Assembly: GCF_014701095.1 (NCBI RefSeq)
Contig: NZ_AP023439.1
Location: 4,514,001 to 4,578,000, forward strand
Origin: Streptomyces tuirus
GTDB taxonomy: Bacteria; Actinomycetota; Actinomycetes; Streptomycetales; Streptomycetaceae
Direction of reading: 5' to 3'
DNA: 64,000 bases
Shown here: piece after piece, positions 42,985 to 51,334 of the stretch
Position numbering within the stretch: position 1 is the stretch's first letter
Layout: each line of letters starts with the position of its first letter
Notes under the pieces: generated by a model
Databases searched by the model: none
The model's input: only the letters and a program-made list of their open reading frames with translations
Told to the model about the DNA's origin: nothing
Position numbers and translations under genes: made by a program

Positions 42985-44298
42985 GTGCTCACCGCGTTCG
43001 CCCGGGCGTTCAAGACGCCCGACCTGCGCAAGAAGCTGCTCTTCACGCTCGGCATCATCGTGGTCTACCGGGTCGGTACGCACATCCCGATCCCAGGCGT
43101 CGACTACCGGAACGTCCAGACCTGTATCGACAACGCCCAGGCCAACCAGGGTCTCTTCGGCCTGGTCAACATGTTCAGCGGCGGCGCGCTGCTGCAGATC
43201 ACGATCTTCGCCCTGGGCATCATGCCGTACATCACGGCGAGCATCATTCTGCAGCTGCTGACCGTGGTGATCCCGCGCCTGGAAGCCCTGAAGAAGGAGG
43301 GCCAGGCCGGTACGGCGAAGATCACGCAGTACACCCGTTACCTGACGATCGCCCTCGCTATTCTCCAGGGCACCGGCCTCGTCGCCACCGCCCGCAGCGG
43401 CGCTCTGTTCACCGGCTGCCCGGTGGCCAGCCAGATCGTCCCCGACCAGTCGATCTTCGTCACCATCACCATGGTCATCACGATGACCGCCGGTACGGCT
43501 GCCGTGATGTGGCTCGGTGAGCTCATCACCGACCGCGGCATCGGCAACGGCATGTCGATCCTGATGTTCATCTCGATCGCCGCCACCTTCCCGTCCGCCC
43601 TGTGGGCCATCAAGCAGGAGGGCTCCCTGGCCGGCGGCTGGATCGAGTTCGGCACGGTCATCCTGGTCGGCTTCGCCATGGTCGGCCTGGTGGTCTTCGT
43701 CGAGCAGGCCCAGCGCCGTATCCCGGTGCAGTACGCCAAGCGCATGATCGGCCGCCGTTCCTACGGCGGTACGTCCACCTACATCCCGCTCAAGGTGAAC
43801 CAGGCGGGTGTGATCCCCGTCATCTTCGCCTCGTCGCTGCTCTACATCCCGGCACTGATCGCTCAGTTCGCCGGAGGCACCTCGGGCTGGAAGACCTGGA
43901 TCGAGCAACACTTCGTCAAGGGCGACCACCCGTACTACATCATTACGTACTTCCTGCTGATCGTCTTCTTCGCGTTCTTCTACGTGGCCATCTCGTTCAA
44001 CCCCGAGGAAGTCGCGGACAACATGAAGAAGTATGGTGGCTTCATCCCGGGCATCCGGGCTGGCCGACCGACCGCTGAGTACCTGAGCTACGTACTCAAC
44101 CGGATCACCTGGCCGGGTTCGCTGTACTTGGGGCTGATCGCTCTCGTGCCGACGATGGCGTTGGCTGGTTTCGGGGCAAACCAGAACTTCCCGTTCGGCG
44201 GGACCAGCATCCTGATCATCGTGGGTGTCGGTCTCGAGACCGTGAAGCAGATCGAGAGCCAGCTCCAGCAGCGCAATTACGAAGGGTTCCTCCGCTGA
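42985..44298 (+). CDS. secY: Preprotein translocase subunit SecY
   Basis: 437 residues with ten predicted membrane helices. MLTAFARAFKTPDLRKKLLF, the plug and helix 2 region GLFGLVNMFSGGALLQITIFALGIMPYI (parts), and the cytosolic loops RRIPVQYAKRM and the conserved QRNYEGFLR end are seen. It forms the protein-conducting channel with SecE (also in this window). GTG start behind TCGCAGGAGGCACC. A TTGACC and a TTGACG lie upstream, but no convincing -10 was found. Confidence 0.98.
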   Translation: MLTAFARAFKTPDLRKKLLFTLGIIVVYRVGTHIPIPGVDYRNVQTCIDNAQANQGLFGLVNMFSGGALLQITIFALGIMPYITASIILQLLTVVIPRLEALKKEGQAGTAKITQYTRYLTIALAILQGTGLVATARSGALFTGCPVASQIVPDQSIFVTITMVITMTAGTAAVMWLGELITDRGIGNGMSILMFISIAATFPSALWAIKQEGSLAGGWIEFGTVILVGFAMVGLVVFVEQAQRRIPVQYAKRMIGRRSYGGTSTYIPLKVNQAGVIPVIFASSLLYIPALIAQFAGGTSGWKTWIEQHFVKGDHPYYIITYFLLIVFFAFFYVAISFNPEEVADNMKKYGGFIPGIRAGRPTAEYLSYVLNRITWPGSLYLGLIALVPTMALAGFGANQNFPFGGTSILIIVGVGLETVKQIESQLQQRNYEGFLR

Positions 44299-44960
44299 TG
44301 CGTATCGTCCTCGTCGGGCCGCCGGGTGCCGGCAAGGGAACGCAGGCCGCGTTCCTGGCCAAGAACCTGTCGATCCCGCACATCTCCACGGGCGACCTGT
44401 TCCGGGCCAACATCAGCCGGCAGACGGAACTCGGCAAACTGGCGAAGTCCTACATGGACGCGGGCAATCTCGTGCCCGACGAGGTCACCATCGCGATGGC
44501 GAAGGACCGCATGGAGCAGCCGGACGCCGAGAACGGTTTTCTGCTGGACGGCTTCCCCCGCAATGTCTCGCAGGCCGAGGCGCTCGACGAGCTGCTCGAG
44601 TCCGAGAGCATGCAGCTCGACGCGGTGCTGGACCTCGAGGTCCCCGAGGACGAGGTGGTCAAGCGCATCGCCGGCCGCCGCATCTGCCGTAACGACTCCT
44701 CGCACGTCTTCCACGTGACGTACAAGCAGCCGGGCAAGGACGGCGTCTGCGACGTCTGCGGCGGCGAGCTGTACCAGCGGGACGACGACTCCGAGGAGAC
44801 GGTCCGCACGCGGCTGGAGGTCTACCACACCCAGACCGAGCCGATCATCGACTACTACAAGGCCCAGGGCCTGGTGGTCACGATCTCCGCGCTCGGCAAG
44901 GTGGAGGACGTCACGACGCGCGCCATGGAGGCGCTGAAGCGTGACGAGGACGGCAAGTAG
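44298..44960 (+). CDS. adk: Adenylate kinase
   Basis: 220 residues. P-loop GPPGAGKGTQA at 7-17, AMP-binding STGDLFRANI and DGFPRNVSQAEAL, and the LID domain of the long type. In the LID the second Cys pair (CDVC) is present, whereas in the first only one Cys is kept (ICRNDSSH), so a zinc site, if formed, would use other residues. It interconverts AMP, ATP and ADP. ATG overlaps the secY stop by one base. A hairpin separates it from map. Confidence 0.97.
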   Translation: MRIVLVGPPGAGKGTQAAFLAKNLSIPHISTGDLFRANISRQTELGKLAKSYMDAGNLVPDEVTIAMAKDRMEQPDAENGFLLDGFPRNVSQAEALDELLESESMQLDAVLDLEVPEDEVVKRIAGRRICRNDSSHVFHVTYKQPGKDGVCDVCGGELYQRDDDSEETVRTRLEVYHTQTEPIIDYYKAQGLVVTISALGKVEDVTTRAMEALKRDEDGK

Positions 44961-44979
44961 TCGTCCGTGCACAGCTACG

Positions 44980-45006
44980 GCCGCGGTTCCCCTCGGGGGC
45001 CGCGGC
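44980..45006 (+). terminator. Hairpin between adk and map
   Basis: GCCGCGG/CCGCGGC with inner CCCC/GGGG pairing, 20 bases after the adk stop. It may limit readthrough into map. Confidence 0.6.
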
Positions 45007-45090
45007 TGCTGTGTGGGCGGGGCCGGCGCGCGGCCCCGTATCGTTGAAGGCGTTCGCCGTCCCCGAAGGTCCAGAAAGGCCGTAGCTCCC

Positions 45091-45927
45091 ATGGTGCAGA
45101 TCAAGAGCCCCGAGCAGATCGCCAGGATGCGTGAGGCGGGGCTGGTCGTCGCGGCCATTCACGCGGCGACCGGTGAGGCCGCGGTGCCCGGGGCGACGAC
45201 GAGGGATCTGGACCAGGTGGCCCGCAAGGTCCTCGCCGAGCACAACGCCAAGCCGAACTTCCTCGGCTACGGCGGCTTCCCGGCGACGATCTGCACGTCC
45301 GTGAACGAGGTCGTCGTCCACGGCATCCCGTCCGACGACGTCGTCCTCAAGGACGGGGACATCATCTCCATCGACTGCGGCGCGATCGTCGACGGCTGGC
45401 ACGGCGACGCAGCGTTCACGGCCTTCGTGGGCTCCGGTCACGCTCCGGAGCTCATCGAGCTCTCCCGGGTGACCGAGGAGTCGATGTGGGCCGGCATCGC
45501 CGCGATGAAGCAGGGCAACCGCCTGGTCGACGTCTCCCGGGCCATCGAGACGTACATCCGCCGCCAGCCCAAGCCCGGCGGCGGCAAGTACGGGATCATC
45601 GAGGACTACGGCGGCCACGGCATCGGCACCGAGATGCACATGGACCCGCACCTGCTGAACTACGTCGACCGCCGGCGCGGCAAGGGTCCGAAGCTGGTGC
45701 CCGGCTTCTGCCTCGCGATCGAGCCGATGGTGTCCCTGGGGACGCCGAAGACGGAGGTCCTCCAGGACGACTGGACCGTCATCACGACGGACGGTACGTG
45801 GTCGTCGCACTGGGAGCACTCCGTCGCTCTGACGGAGGAGGGGCCGCTCGTGCTGACGGCTCCCGACGGGGGCAAGGCGAAGCTCGCCGAGCTGGGGATC
45901 GTGGCCGCGCCGGATCCGCTGGGCTGA
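45091..45927 (+). CDS. map: Methionine aminopeptidase, type I
   Basis: 278 residues. Removes the N-terminal Met from nascent proteins. The five metal ligands are seen: two Asp in SIDCGAIVDGWHGDAAF, His in GGHGIGTEMHMDP, Glu in AIEPMVSLG and Glu in SHWEHSVAL; the catalytic-site His is in VVVHGIPSD. ATG after GGCCGTAGCTCCC begins MVQIKSPEQIARMREAG; upstream in-frame codons lie in the intergenic region. Two terminators follow. Confidence 0.97.
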   Translation: MVQIKSPEQIARMREAGLVVAAIHAATGEAAVPGATTRDLDQVARKVLAEHNAKPNFLGYGGFPATICTSVNEVVVHGIPSDDVVLKDGDIISIDCGAIVDGWHGDAAFTAFVGSGHAPELIELSRVTEESMWAGIAAMKQGNRLVDVSRAIETYIRRQPKPGGGKYGIIEDYGGHGIGTEMHMDPHLLNYVDRRRGKGPKLVPGFCLAIEPMVSLGTPKTEVLQDDWTVITTDGTWSSHWEHSVALTEEGPLVLTAPDGGKAKLAELGIVAAPDPLG

Positions 45928-45944
45928 GCACCTGCCGGGGTGGG

Positions 45945-45990
45945 TAAGCGCCCCTGCAGGGGCGCTTAAAGATCTGCCCGCCGGGGCAGA
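45945..45990 (+). terminator. Tandem terminators after map
   Basis: First hairpin TAAGCGCCCC/GGGGCGCTTA with loop TGCA, then TCTGCCC/GGGCAGA with loop GCCG. Together they isolate the following infA unit. Confidence 0.82.
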
Positions 45991-46023
45991 CTCTCCCGAT
46001 TCGTGTTTCCGAGGGGCCTGACG

Positions 46024-46029
46024 TAGACT
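46024..46029 (+). promoter_or_regulatory. -10 element of the infA-rpmJ-rpsM unit
   Basis: TAGACT, 83 bp upstream of the infA start and directly after the tandem terminators. The -35 (TTCGTG at 18 bp) is weak. Confidence 0.5.
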
Positions 46030-46111
46030 GACTCGTCGGCTCTTGTGTACCCGCATGCCTGCATGCGCCTCACACAGGGTCGATCAAGGTAGTCGATTCG
46101 AAGGGCGAAGC

Positions 46112-46333
46112 GTGGCCAAGAAGCAAGGTGCCATCGAGATCGAGGGCACTGTCGTCGAGTCTCTTCCGAACGCCATGTTCAAGGTCGAGCTCCAGAACGG
46201 CCACCAGGTCCTGGCACACATCAGCGGCAAGATGCGCATGCACTACATCCGCATCCTCCCTGACGACCGGGTCGTGGTGGAGCTGTCTCCGTACGACCTG
46301 ACCCGTGGCCGGATCGTCTACCGCTACAAGTAG
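46112..46333 (+). CDS. infA: Translation initiation factor IF-1
   Basis: 73 residues, exact family length, a single OB fold: [50 protein letters not shown]-like (here LPDDR) and [17 protein letters not shown]. It binds the A site of the 30S subunit at initiation. GTG start behind CGAAGGGCGAAGC. The gene order infA-rpmJ-rpsM-rpsK is typical for actinobacteria; rpsD is not in this cluster. Confidence 0.97.
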   Translation: [73 protein letters not shown]

Positions 46334-46399
46334 ATCTTGCCTGTGCCCCGGCGCCGTGTGCGATGGGGCTGCCGGCACTGACCCGGAGAACCTCAACCC

Positions 46400-46513
46400 A
46401 TGAAGGTCAAGCCGAGCGTCAAGAAGATCTGCGACAAGTGCAGGGTGATCCGCCGTCACGGCCGGGTCATGGTCATCTGCGACAACCCGCGCCACAAGCA
46501 GCGCCAGGGCTGA
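46400..46513 (+). CDS. rpmJ: 50S ribosomal protein L36
   Basis: 37 residues: MKVKPSVKKICDKCRVIRRHG, with Cys/Cys and later Cys/His (VICDNPRHKQRQG) forming the zinc ribbon of the C-type L36. It is too short to be picked up by length-limited gene searches but fits codon bias and position fully. ATG behind CCGGAGAACCTC. Streptomyces may have a second, zinc-free copy elsewhere. Confidence 0.96.
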   Translation: MKVKPSVKKICDKCRVIRRHGRVMVICDNPRHKQRQG

Positions 46514-46568
46514 CGCACGACCGATCCCTCTGCATCCATCGCAGAGATTCGCGCGACGCAAGCAGAAC

Positions 46569-46694
46569 ATGTTCATACGCAGGACCCAGGCGGACCCCGT
46601 TCCGTCTGACACCCCCGGTTCGGAGGCTGGGGACCCAGTTCGTACCTGGTACGGCGGCTGGGATCCGGTTCTGCGGAAGACCTCCGACAAGTAA
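46569..46694 (+). CDS. Possible 41-residue leader ORF upstream of rpsM
   Basis: A small open frame in the 194-bp rpmJ-rpsM gap: it begins MFIRRTQADPVPSDT and ends VLRKTSDK, stopping 13 bases before the rpsM ATG. Third positions are not strongly G/C and the upstream AAGCAG is a poor ribosome site, so it may be no more than part of a structured leader. If translated, it could couple to rpsM. Confidence 0.25.
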   Translation: MFIRRTQADPVPSDTPGSEAGDPVRTWYGGWDPVLRKTSDK

Positions 46695-46707
46695 CTGGAG
46701 CCATTGA

Positions 46708-47088
46708 ATGGCACGCGTTTCCGGTGTTGACATCCCGCGCGAAAAGCGCGTGGAGATCGCCCTCACCTACGTGTTCGGCATCGGCCGGACTCTCTCCCAG
46801 CAGACGCTGGCCGCCACCGGCGTGGACCCGAACACCCGTGTTCGGGACCTCTCCGAGGAGCAGCTGGTCGCGATCCGCGAGTACGTCGACAACAACATCA
46901 AGACCGAGGGTGACCTCCGTCGCGAGATCCAGGCCGACATCCGCCGCAAGGTCGAGATCGGTACCTACCAGGGTCTGCGTCACCGTCGTGGTCTGCCCGT
47001 CCGCGGTCAGCGCACCAGCACCAACGCTCGTACCCGCAAGGGTCCGCGTCGCGCCATCGCCGGCAAGAAGAAGCCGGGCAAGAAGTAG
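46708..47088 (+). CDS. rpsM: 30S ribosomal protein S13
   Basis: 126 residues. MARVSGVDIPREKRVEIALTY, helix-two-turn-helix region GIGRTLSQQTLAATGVD, and the signature GLRHRRGLPVRGQRTSTNARTRKG by parts. The basic tail KKPGKK contacts P-site tRNA. S13 bridges to the 50S subunit. ATG follows AACTGGAGCC. Gap to rpsK is 64 bp. Confidence 0.98.
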   Translation: MARVSGVDIPREKRVEIALTYVFGIGRTLSQQTLAATGVDPNTRVRDLSEEQLVAIREYVDNNIKTEGDLRREIQADIRRKVEIGTYQGLRHRRGLPVRGQRTSTNARTRKGPRRAIAGKKKPGKK

Positions 47089-47152
47089 TCCACAGCGGAC
47101 GACTGTCCACGGTCTTCGCTGTAGGACCGACCACCTCCCGTAGGAGTTATAG

Positions 47153-47557
47153 ATGCCCCCCAAGGGTCGTCAGGGCGCTGCCAAGAAGGTGCGCCGCAAG
47201 GAAAAGAAGAACGTCGCTCACGGCCACGCGCACATCAAGAGCACGTTCAACAACACGATCGTCTCGATCACGGACCCGTCCGGCAACGTGATCTCCTGGG
47301 CCTCCGCCGGCCACGTCGGCTTCAAGGGCTCCCGGAAGTCCACGCCGTTCGCCGCGCAGATGGCCGCCGAGTCGGCTGCCCGCCGCGCCCAGGAGCACGG
47401 CATGCGCAAGGTCGACGTCTTCGTCAAGGGCCCGGGCTCCGGTCGTGAGACCGCGATCCGCTCCCTGCAGGCGACCGGCCTCGAGGTCGGTTCGATCCAG
47501 GACGTCACGCCGACCCCGCACAACGGCTGCCGTCCGCCGAAGCGCCGCCGCGTCTGA
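47153..47557 (+). CDS. rpsK: 30S ribosomal protein S11
   Basis: 134 residues. MPPKGRQGAAKKVRRKEKKNV basic start, HAHIKSTFNNTIVSITDPSGN and the signature GMRKVDVFVKGPGSGRETAIRSL in parts; ends PHNGCRPPKRRRV. S11 lies on the platform near the mRNA exit (anti-Shine-Dalgarno) site. ATG behind CCGTAGGAGTTATAG. A hairpin lies in the gap before rpoA. Confidence 0.98.
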   Translation: MPPKGRQGAAKKVRRKEKKNVAHGHAHIKSTFNNTIVSITDPSGNVISWASAGHVGFKGSRKSTPFAAQMAAESAARRAQEHGMRKVDVFVKGPGSGRETAIRSLQATGLEVGSIQDVTPTPHNGCRPPKRRRV

Positions 47558-47600
47558 CCCCTCGGGGCAGGTGCACGGCCGCTTGGCGGTCTGAGGTTTT

Positions 47601-47634
47601 CGGGCGGTATGGCTCTTCGGGGCCATATCGCCCG
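47601..47634 (+). terminator. Hairpin between rpsK and rpoA
   Basis: 13-bp stem CGGGCGGTATGGC/GCCATATCGCCCG with one G-T pair and an 8-nt loop. Followed by TACCCTTGTAACT, in which a -10-like hexamer could serve rpoA. Partial termination or a new promoter are both possible. Confidence 0.6.
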
Positions 47635-47721
47635 TACCCTTGTAACTGCAACACAGATCGGGCTGCCGCCCGGTGGCAAGGGCATCAAATAGTGGGTGCC
47701 CCTGACTGAAGGACTCACCAC

Positions 47722-48744
47722 ATGCTGATCGCTCAGCGTCCCTCGTTGACCGAAGAGGTCGTCGACGAATTCCGCTCCCGGTTCGTGATCGAGCCGCTGG
47801 AGCCGGGCTTCGGTTACACCCTCGGCAACTCCCTGCGCCGGACCCTCCTGTCCTCGATCCCGGGTGCGGCGGTCACGTCCATCCGCATCGACGGCGTGCT
47901 GCACGAGTTCACCACCGTGCCGGGCGTCAAGGAGGACGTCACCGACCTGATCCTCAACATCAAGCAGCTGGTCGTCTCCTCGGAGCACGACGAGCCGGTC
48001 GTGATGTACCTGCGCAAGCAGGGCCCGGGTCTGGTCACCGCCGCCGACATCGCGCCCCCGGCCGGTGTCGAGGTGCACAACCCCGACCTCGTTCTTGCCA
48101 CGCTCAACGGCAAGGGCAAGCTGGAGATGGAGCTCACGGTCGAGCGCGGCCGCGGTTACGTCTCCGCCGTGCAGAACAAGCAGGTCGGTCAGGAGATCGG
48201 GCGCATCCCGGTCGACTCGATCTACTCGCCGGTTCTCAAGGTCACCTACAAGGTCGAGGCCACGCGTGTCGAGCAGCGGACCGACTTCGACAAGCTGATC
48301 GTCGACGTCGAGACCAAGCAGGCCATGCGCCCGCGTGACGCCATGGCGTCCGCCGGTAAGACCCTGGTCGAGCTGTTCGGTCTCGCCCGCGAGCTCAACA
48401 TCGACGCCGAGGGCATCGACATGGGCCCGTCCCCCACGGACGCCGCCCTTGCCGCCGACCTGGCGCTGCCGATCGAGGAGCTGGAGCTCACTGTCCGCTC
48501 CTACAACTGCCTCAAGCGCGAGGGCATCCACTCCGTGGGTGAGCTCGTGGCGCGTTCCGAGGCCGACCTGCTCGACATCCGCAACTTCGGTGCGAAGTCG
48601 ATCGACGAGGTCAAGGCGAAGCTGGCCGGCATGGGCCTGGCCCTGAAGGACAGCCCGCCCGGATTCGACCCGACCGCCGCCGCCGACGCCTTCGGCGCGG
48701 ACGACGACGCGGACGCCGGGTTCGTGGAGACCGAGCAGTACTAA
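47722..48744 (+). CDS. rpoA: DNA-directed RNA polymerase subunit alpha
   Basis: 340 residues. N-terminal assembly domain with FVIEPLEPGFGYTLGNSLRRTLLSS by parts, a flexible linker after about residue 230, and the alpha-CTD (PIEELELTVRSYNCLKREGIHSVGEL in parts, then NFGAKSIDEVKAKL) that binds UP elements and activators. An acidic tail DADAGFVETEQY ends the protein. ATG after GACTGAAGGACTCACC. Together with rpoB and rpoC the whole core enzyme is encoded in this window. Confidence 0.98.
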   Translation: MLIAQRPSLTEEVVDEFRSRFVIEPLEPGFGYTLGNSLRRTLLSSIPGAAVTSIRIDGVLHEFTTVPGVKEDVTDLILNIKQLVVSSEHDEPVVMYLRKQGPGLVTAADIAPPAGVEVHNPDLVLATLNGKGKLEMELTVERGRGYVSAVQNKQVGQEIGRIPVDSIYSPVLKVTYKVEATRVEQRTDFDKLIVDVETKQAMRPRDAMASAGKTLVELFGLARELNIDAEGIDMGPSPTDAALAADLALPIEELELTVRSYNCLKREGIHSVGELVARSEADLLDIRNFGAKSIDEVKAKLAGMGLALKDSPPGFDPTAAADAFGADDDADAGFVETEQY

Positions 48745-48790
48745 GAGCTCGGGCCTTACGGTCCGTACTCGGGTGCGGGTGCGCTGTGCT

Positions 48791-48816
48791 TGATCGCGCA
48801 GTTCCCCGCGCCCCTT
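48791..48816. repeat. Dispersed intergenic repeat, copy 1
   Basis: Contains TCGCGCAGTTCCCCGCGCCCC, of which two more copies lie at about 49431 and 54446. It directly precedes the rpoA terminator stem. This string is common between genes in Streptomyces as far as I recall. Confidence 0.7.
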
Positions 48817-48850
48817 CCGGACGACAACCCCTTCGGGGATTGTCGTCCGG
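48817..48850 (+). terminator. Terminator/attenuator after rpoA
   Basis: CCGGACGACAA/TTGTCGTCCGG extended by CCCC/GGGG with a UUCG-type tip and one bulged A. Very stable. rplQ follows 79 bp later, so rplQ may need readthrough or a separate promoter. Confidence 0.85.
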
Positions 48851-48929
48851 ATCTCTGACAGACGACCGTCTGCTCAGATACTGACCCCGGTACCTGATAC
48901 GGCCGGGGCAGACACCTAGGAGAAGTACC

Positions 48930-49415
48930 ATGCCGAAGCCCACCAAGGGTGCCCGTATGGGCGGCAGCGCCGCGCACGAGAAGCTGCTCCTCGCGAACCT
49001 CGCGAAGGCGCTCTTCGAGCACGGCCGCATCACCACCACCGAGGCGAAGGCGCGCAAGCTGCGTCCGTACGCCGAGCGTCTGGTCACCAAGGCGAAGAAG
49101 GGCGACCTTCACAACCGTCGTCAGGTGCTCCAGGTCATCACGGACAAGAGCATCGTGCACACGCTCTTCACCGAGATCGGCCCGCGCTACGAGAACCGTC
49201 CGGGTGGCTACACCCGCATCACCAAGATCGGTAACCGCCGTGGCGACAACGCGCCCATGGCTGTCATCGAGCTGGTCGAGGCGCTGACGGTGGCGCAGGA
49301 GGCGACCGGCGAGGCCGAGGCCGCGACCAAGCGCGCCGCGAAGGACAACGAGGCTGCCGAGGCCCAGGTCGACACGACCAAGGCCGAGGACGCCGAGGAG
49401 TCCAAGGACGCGTAA
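48930..49415 (+). CDS. rplQ: 50S ribosomal protein L17
   Basis: 161 residues. Conserved L17 core to about residue 118 (MPKPTKGARMGGSAAHEKLLL, ITTTEAKARKLRPYAERLVTKAK by parts, GYTRITKIGNRRGDNAPM). About 40 C-terminal residues form an acidic Ala/Glu/Asp tail, usual for actinobacteria and absent in E. coli. L17 lies near the tunnel exit. ATG behind CTAGGAGAAGTACC. Confidence 0.97.
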   Translation: MPKPTKGARMGGSAAHEKLLLANLAKALFEHGRITTTEAKARKLRPYAERLVTKAKKGDLHNRRQVLQVITDKSIVHTLFTEIGPRYENRPGGYTRITKIGNRRGDNAPMAVIELVEALTVAQEATGEAEAATKRAAKDNEAAEAQVDTTKAEDAEESKDA

Positions 49416-49430
49416 GCGTCTGCCGGGGCT

Positions 49431-49455
49431 GTTCGCGCAGTTCCCCGCGCCCCTG
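49431..49455. repeat. Dispersed intergenic repeat, copy 2
   Basis: GTTCGCGCAGTTCCCCGCGCCCCT, identical to copy 1 over the core, 17 bases after the rplQ stop. Confidence 0.7.
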
Positions 49456-49466
49456 AGGGCGTTGTT

Positions 49467-49503
49467 GGCGGGCCCGTTCCCTCTTGGAGGGGGCGGGCCC
49501 GCC
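49467..49503 (+). terminator. Terminator between rplQ and truA
   Basis: Perfect 10-bp stem GGCGGGCCCG/CGGGCCCGCC with further CCCTC/GAGGG-type pairing within the loop. Confidence 0.8.
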
Positions 49504-49528
49504 TTCGTGTGGGTGAGAGGATCCTGGG

Positions 49529-50383
49529 GTGAGTGACGAAGTAGAGGCCGGGCACGTCCGGGTCCGGCTCGATCTGTCGTACGACGGGAGCGAGTTCTCC
49601 GGGTGGGCCAAGCAGGCCGGGGGGCGGCGGACCGTGCAGGGGGAGATCGAGGACGCCCTGCGGACCGTGACGCGGTCGCGGGAGACCTACGAGCTGACCG
49701 TCGCGGGGCGTACCGATGCCGGTGTGCACGCGCGGGGGCAGGTCGCGCACGTCGATCTGCCGCGTGAGGTGTGGGCCGAGCACCACCAGAAGCTGCTCAA
49801 GCGGCTCGCCGGCCGGCTGCCCCGGGACGTCCGCGTCTGGGCCCTCAGGGAGGCCCCCAGCGGCTTCAACGCCCGCTTCTCGGCGGTCTGGAGGCGCTAC
49901 GCGTACCGGGTGACCGACAACCCCGGGGGCGTGGACCCGCTGCTGCGCAGTCATGTGCTGTGGCACGACTGGCCCCTCGACGTCGACGCCATGAACGAGG
50001 CTGCCCGGGGGCTGCTGGGCGAGCACGACTTCGCCGCCTACTGCAAGAAGCGGGAAGGGGCGACCACCATCCGCACGCTCCAGGAGCTGAGCCTGGTGCG
50101 GGGCGAGGACGGGATCATCACCGCCACCGTGCGGGCCGACGCCTTCTGTCACAACATGGTGCGCTCGCTCATCGGGGCGCTGCTGTTCGTCGGGGACGGG
50201 CACCGGCCCGCCGACTGGCCCGGGAAGGTGCTGGCGGCCGGTGTGCGGGACTCCGCCGTGCACGTCGTACGGCCGCACGGGCTGACGCTGGAGGAGGTCG
50301 GCTACCCGGCCGACGAACTGCTCGCCGCGCGCAGCAAGGAGGCGCGCAACAAGCGGTCGCTGCCGTCGGCCGGTTGCTGCTGA
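49529..50383 (+). CDS. truA: tRNA pseudouridine synthase A
   Basis: 284 residues. Makes pseudouridine at tRNA positions 38-40. The catalytic Asp is in AGRTDAGVHARGQ near residue 58; RLDLSYDGSEFSGWAKQ at the start and the DFAAYCKK / FCHNMVRSLIGALL motifs are present. GTG start, MSDEVEAGHV, with little Shine-Dalgarno; it may be leaderless. Its place after rplQ is conserved in many bacteria. It converges on the next gene with only a few bases between. Confidence 0.96.
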   Translation: MSDEVEAGHVRVRLDLSYDGSEFSGWAKQAGGRRTVQGEIEDALRTVTRSRETYELTVAGRTDAGVHARGQVAHVDLPREVWAEHHQKLLKRLAGRLPRDVRVWALREAPSGFNARFSAVWRRYAYRVTDNPGGVDPLLRSHVLWHDWPLDVDAMNEAARGLLGEHDFAAYCKKREGATTIRTLQELSLVRGEDGIITATVRADAFCHNMVRSLIGALLFVGDGHRPADWPGKVLAAGVRDSAVHVVRPHGLTLEEVGYPADELLAARSKEARNKRSLPSAGCC

Positions 50384-50390
50384 CGTCCGG

Positions 50391-51260
50391 TCACTCGTCG
50401 GCCGCGGCCGAGGCCTGGGCCTCACCGCGGCGGCGGATCTGGTTGAACGTGAACTGGCCCAGGTCGTCCCCGGTCTTGTAGACCGCGGTGTCCTTGGGCG
50501 TCACGTCCTTGCCGGTGGTGAAGCCGGCGTTGGTGAAGTAGGCGTAGCGGCCGTAGGAGTTGCTGGTCGTGCGGCAGAAGCCGGACTCGCAGAACGGCTT
50601 CACGCCGCCGCCGGAGAGCGACTTGATGAAGCTCTTCTTGGTGCTCTGCCCCTTGGCCTTGGTGGCCTGGGCCTCGGTGTCGAAGACGGCCACGCCGACC
50701 GTGACCGCCATCTGGTCCTTGAGGTAGGTCACGCGTATCAGGCGGGTGCAGTCGTTCCCGGTGAGGATCTTGGGGAGCGTGCCGCCGGCCGCCGAGGCGC
50801 AGGTGCGGGTGTCCGCCGTGGGGCCCTTCTTGTAGACCGTCTCGCCCATGGTGAGCTGGGTCCCCGGGAAGAGGGTCTCCGGGCTGAGCGGGGCCTTGTC
50901 CTTCTTCGCGCTGGCGATGAAGTCCTCGGGGTCCAGCGGGGGCGGGGCGCTGGTCGGGGCGAACGAGGGGGCCGAGGCGCTCTGGCTCGGGATGTCGGCC
51001 GACGGCAGGGAGGCCGGGTTCCCCTTGTTGTCGCCGCCCGCCGAGACGACGGCCACGGCGACGGCGGTGCCGATCGCGGCCGTGGCCAGCGCGCCACCGC
51101 CGATCAGCAGCACCCGGCGGCGCTTGTTGCGGGCCTCGGAGGCTTCGGCGAGCGCCGCCCAGTCCGGCGACTGGCCGCCCCCGCTGCTCCAGGGCTGCTG
51201 CGACTGCGGTTTCCAGGGATCCCACTGGGACTGAGGTCCCCCCTGCTGCCCATAGCTCAT
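50391..51260 (-). CDS. Single-span membrane protein of unknown function
   Basis: 289 residues. A Gln/Pro/Trp-rich cytosolic start (about 1-38), then RRR and one transmembrane helix (about 50-73), a Ser/Pro/Ala linker, and an extracytoplasmic domain from about 110 with paired Cys (TRTCASAAGG, GNDCTRLIRVTYL, FCESGFCRTT). The four cysteines may form disulfides. No family is recognised. TAAGAT lies seven bases before the ATG, so it may be leaderless; an ATG three codons upstream is possible. Confidence 0.75.
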   Translation of the reverse strand: MSYGQQGGPQSQWDPWKPQSQQPWSSGGGQSPDWAALAEASEARNKRRRVLLIGGGALATAAIGTAVAVAVVSAGGDNKGNPASLPSADIPSQSASAPSFAPTSAPPPLDPEDFIASAKKDKAPLSPETLFPGTQLTMGETVYKKGPTADTRTCASAAGGTLPKILTGNDCTRLIRVTYLKDQMAVTVGVAVFDTEAQATKAKGQSTKKSFIKSLSGGGVKPFCESGFCRTTSNSYGRYAYFTNAGFTTGKDVTPKDTAVYKTGDDLGQFTFNQIRRRGEAQASAAADE

Positions 51261-51334
51261 GGGCCGCATCTTAGACGGGACAAGGGGTGTGCTGGTCCGC
51301 CCGGATCGGCTCTCCAGCCCCTAGCGTTCCTTCC

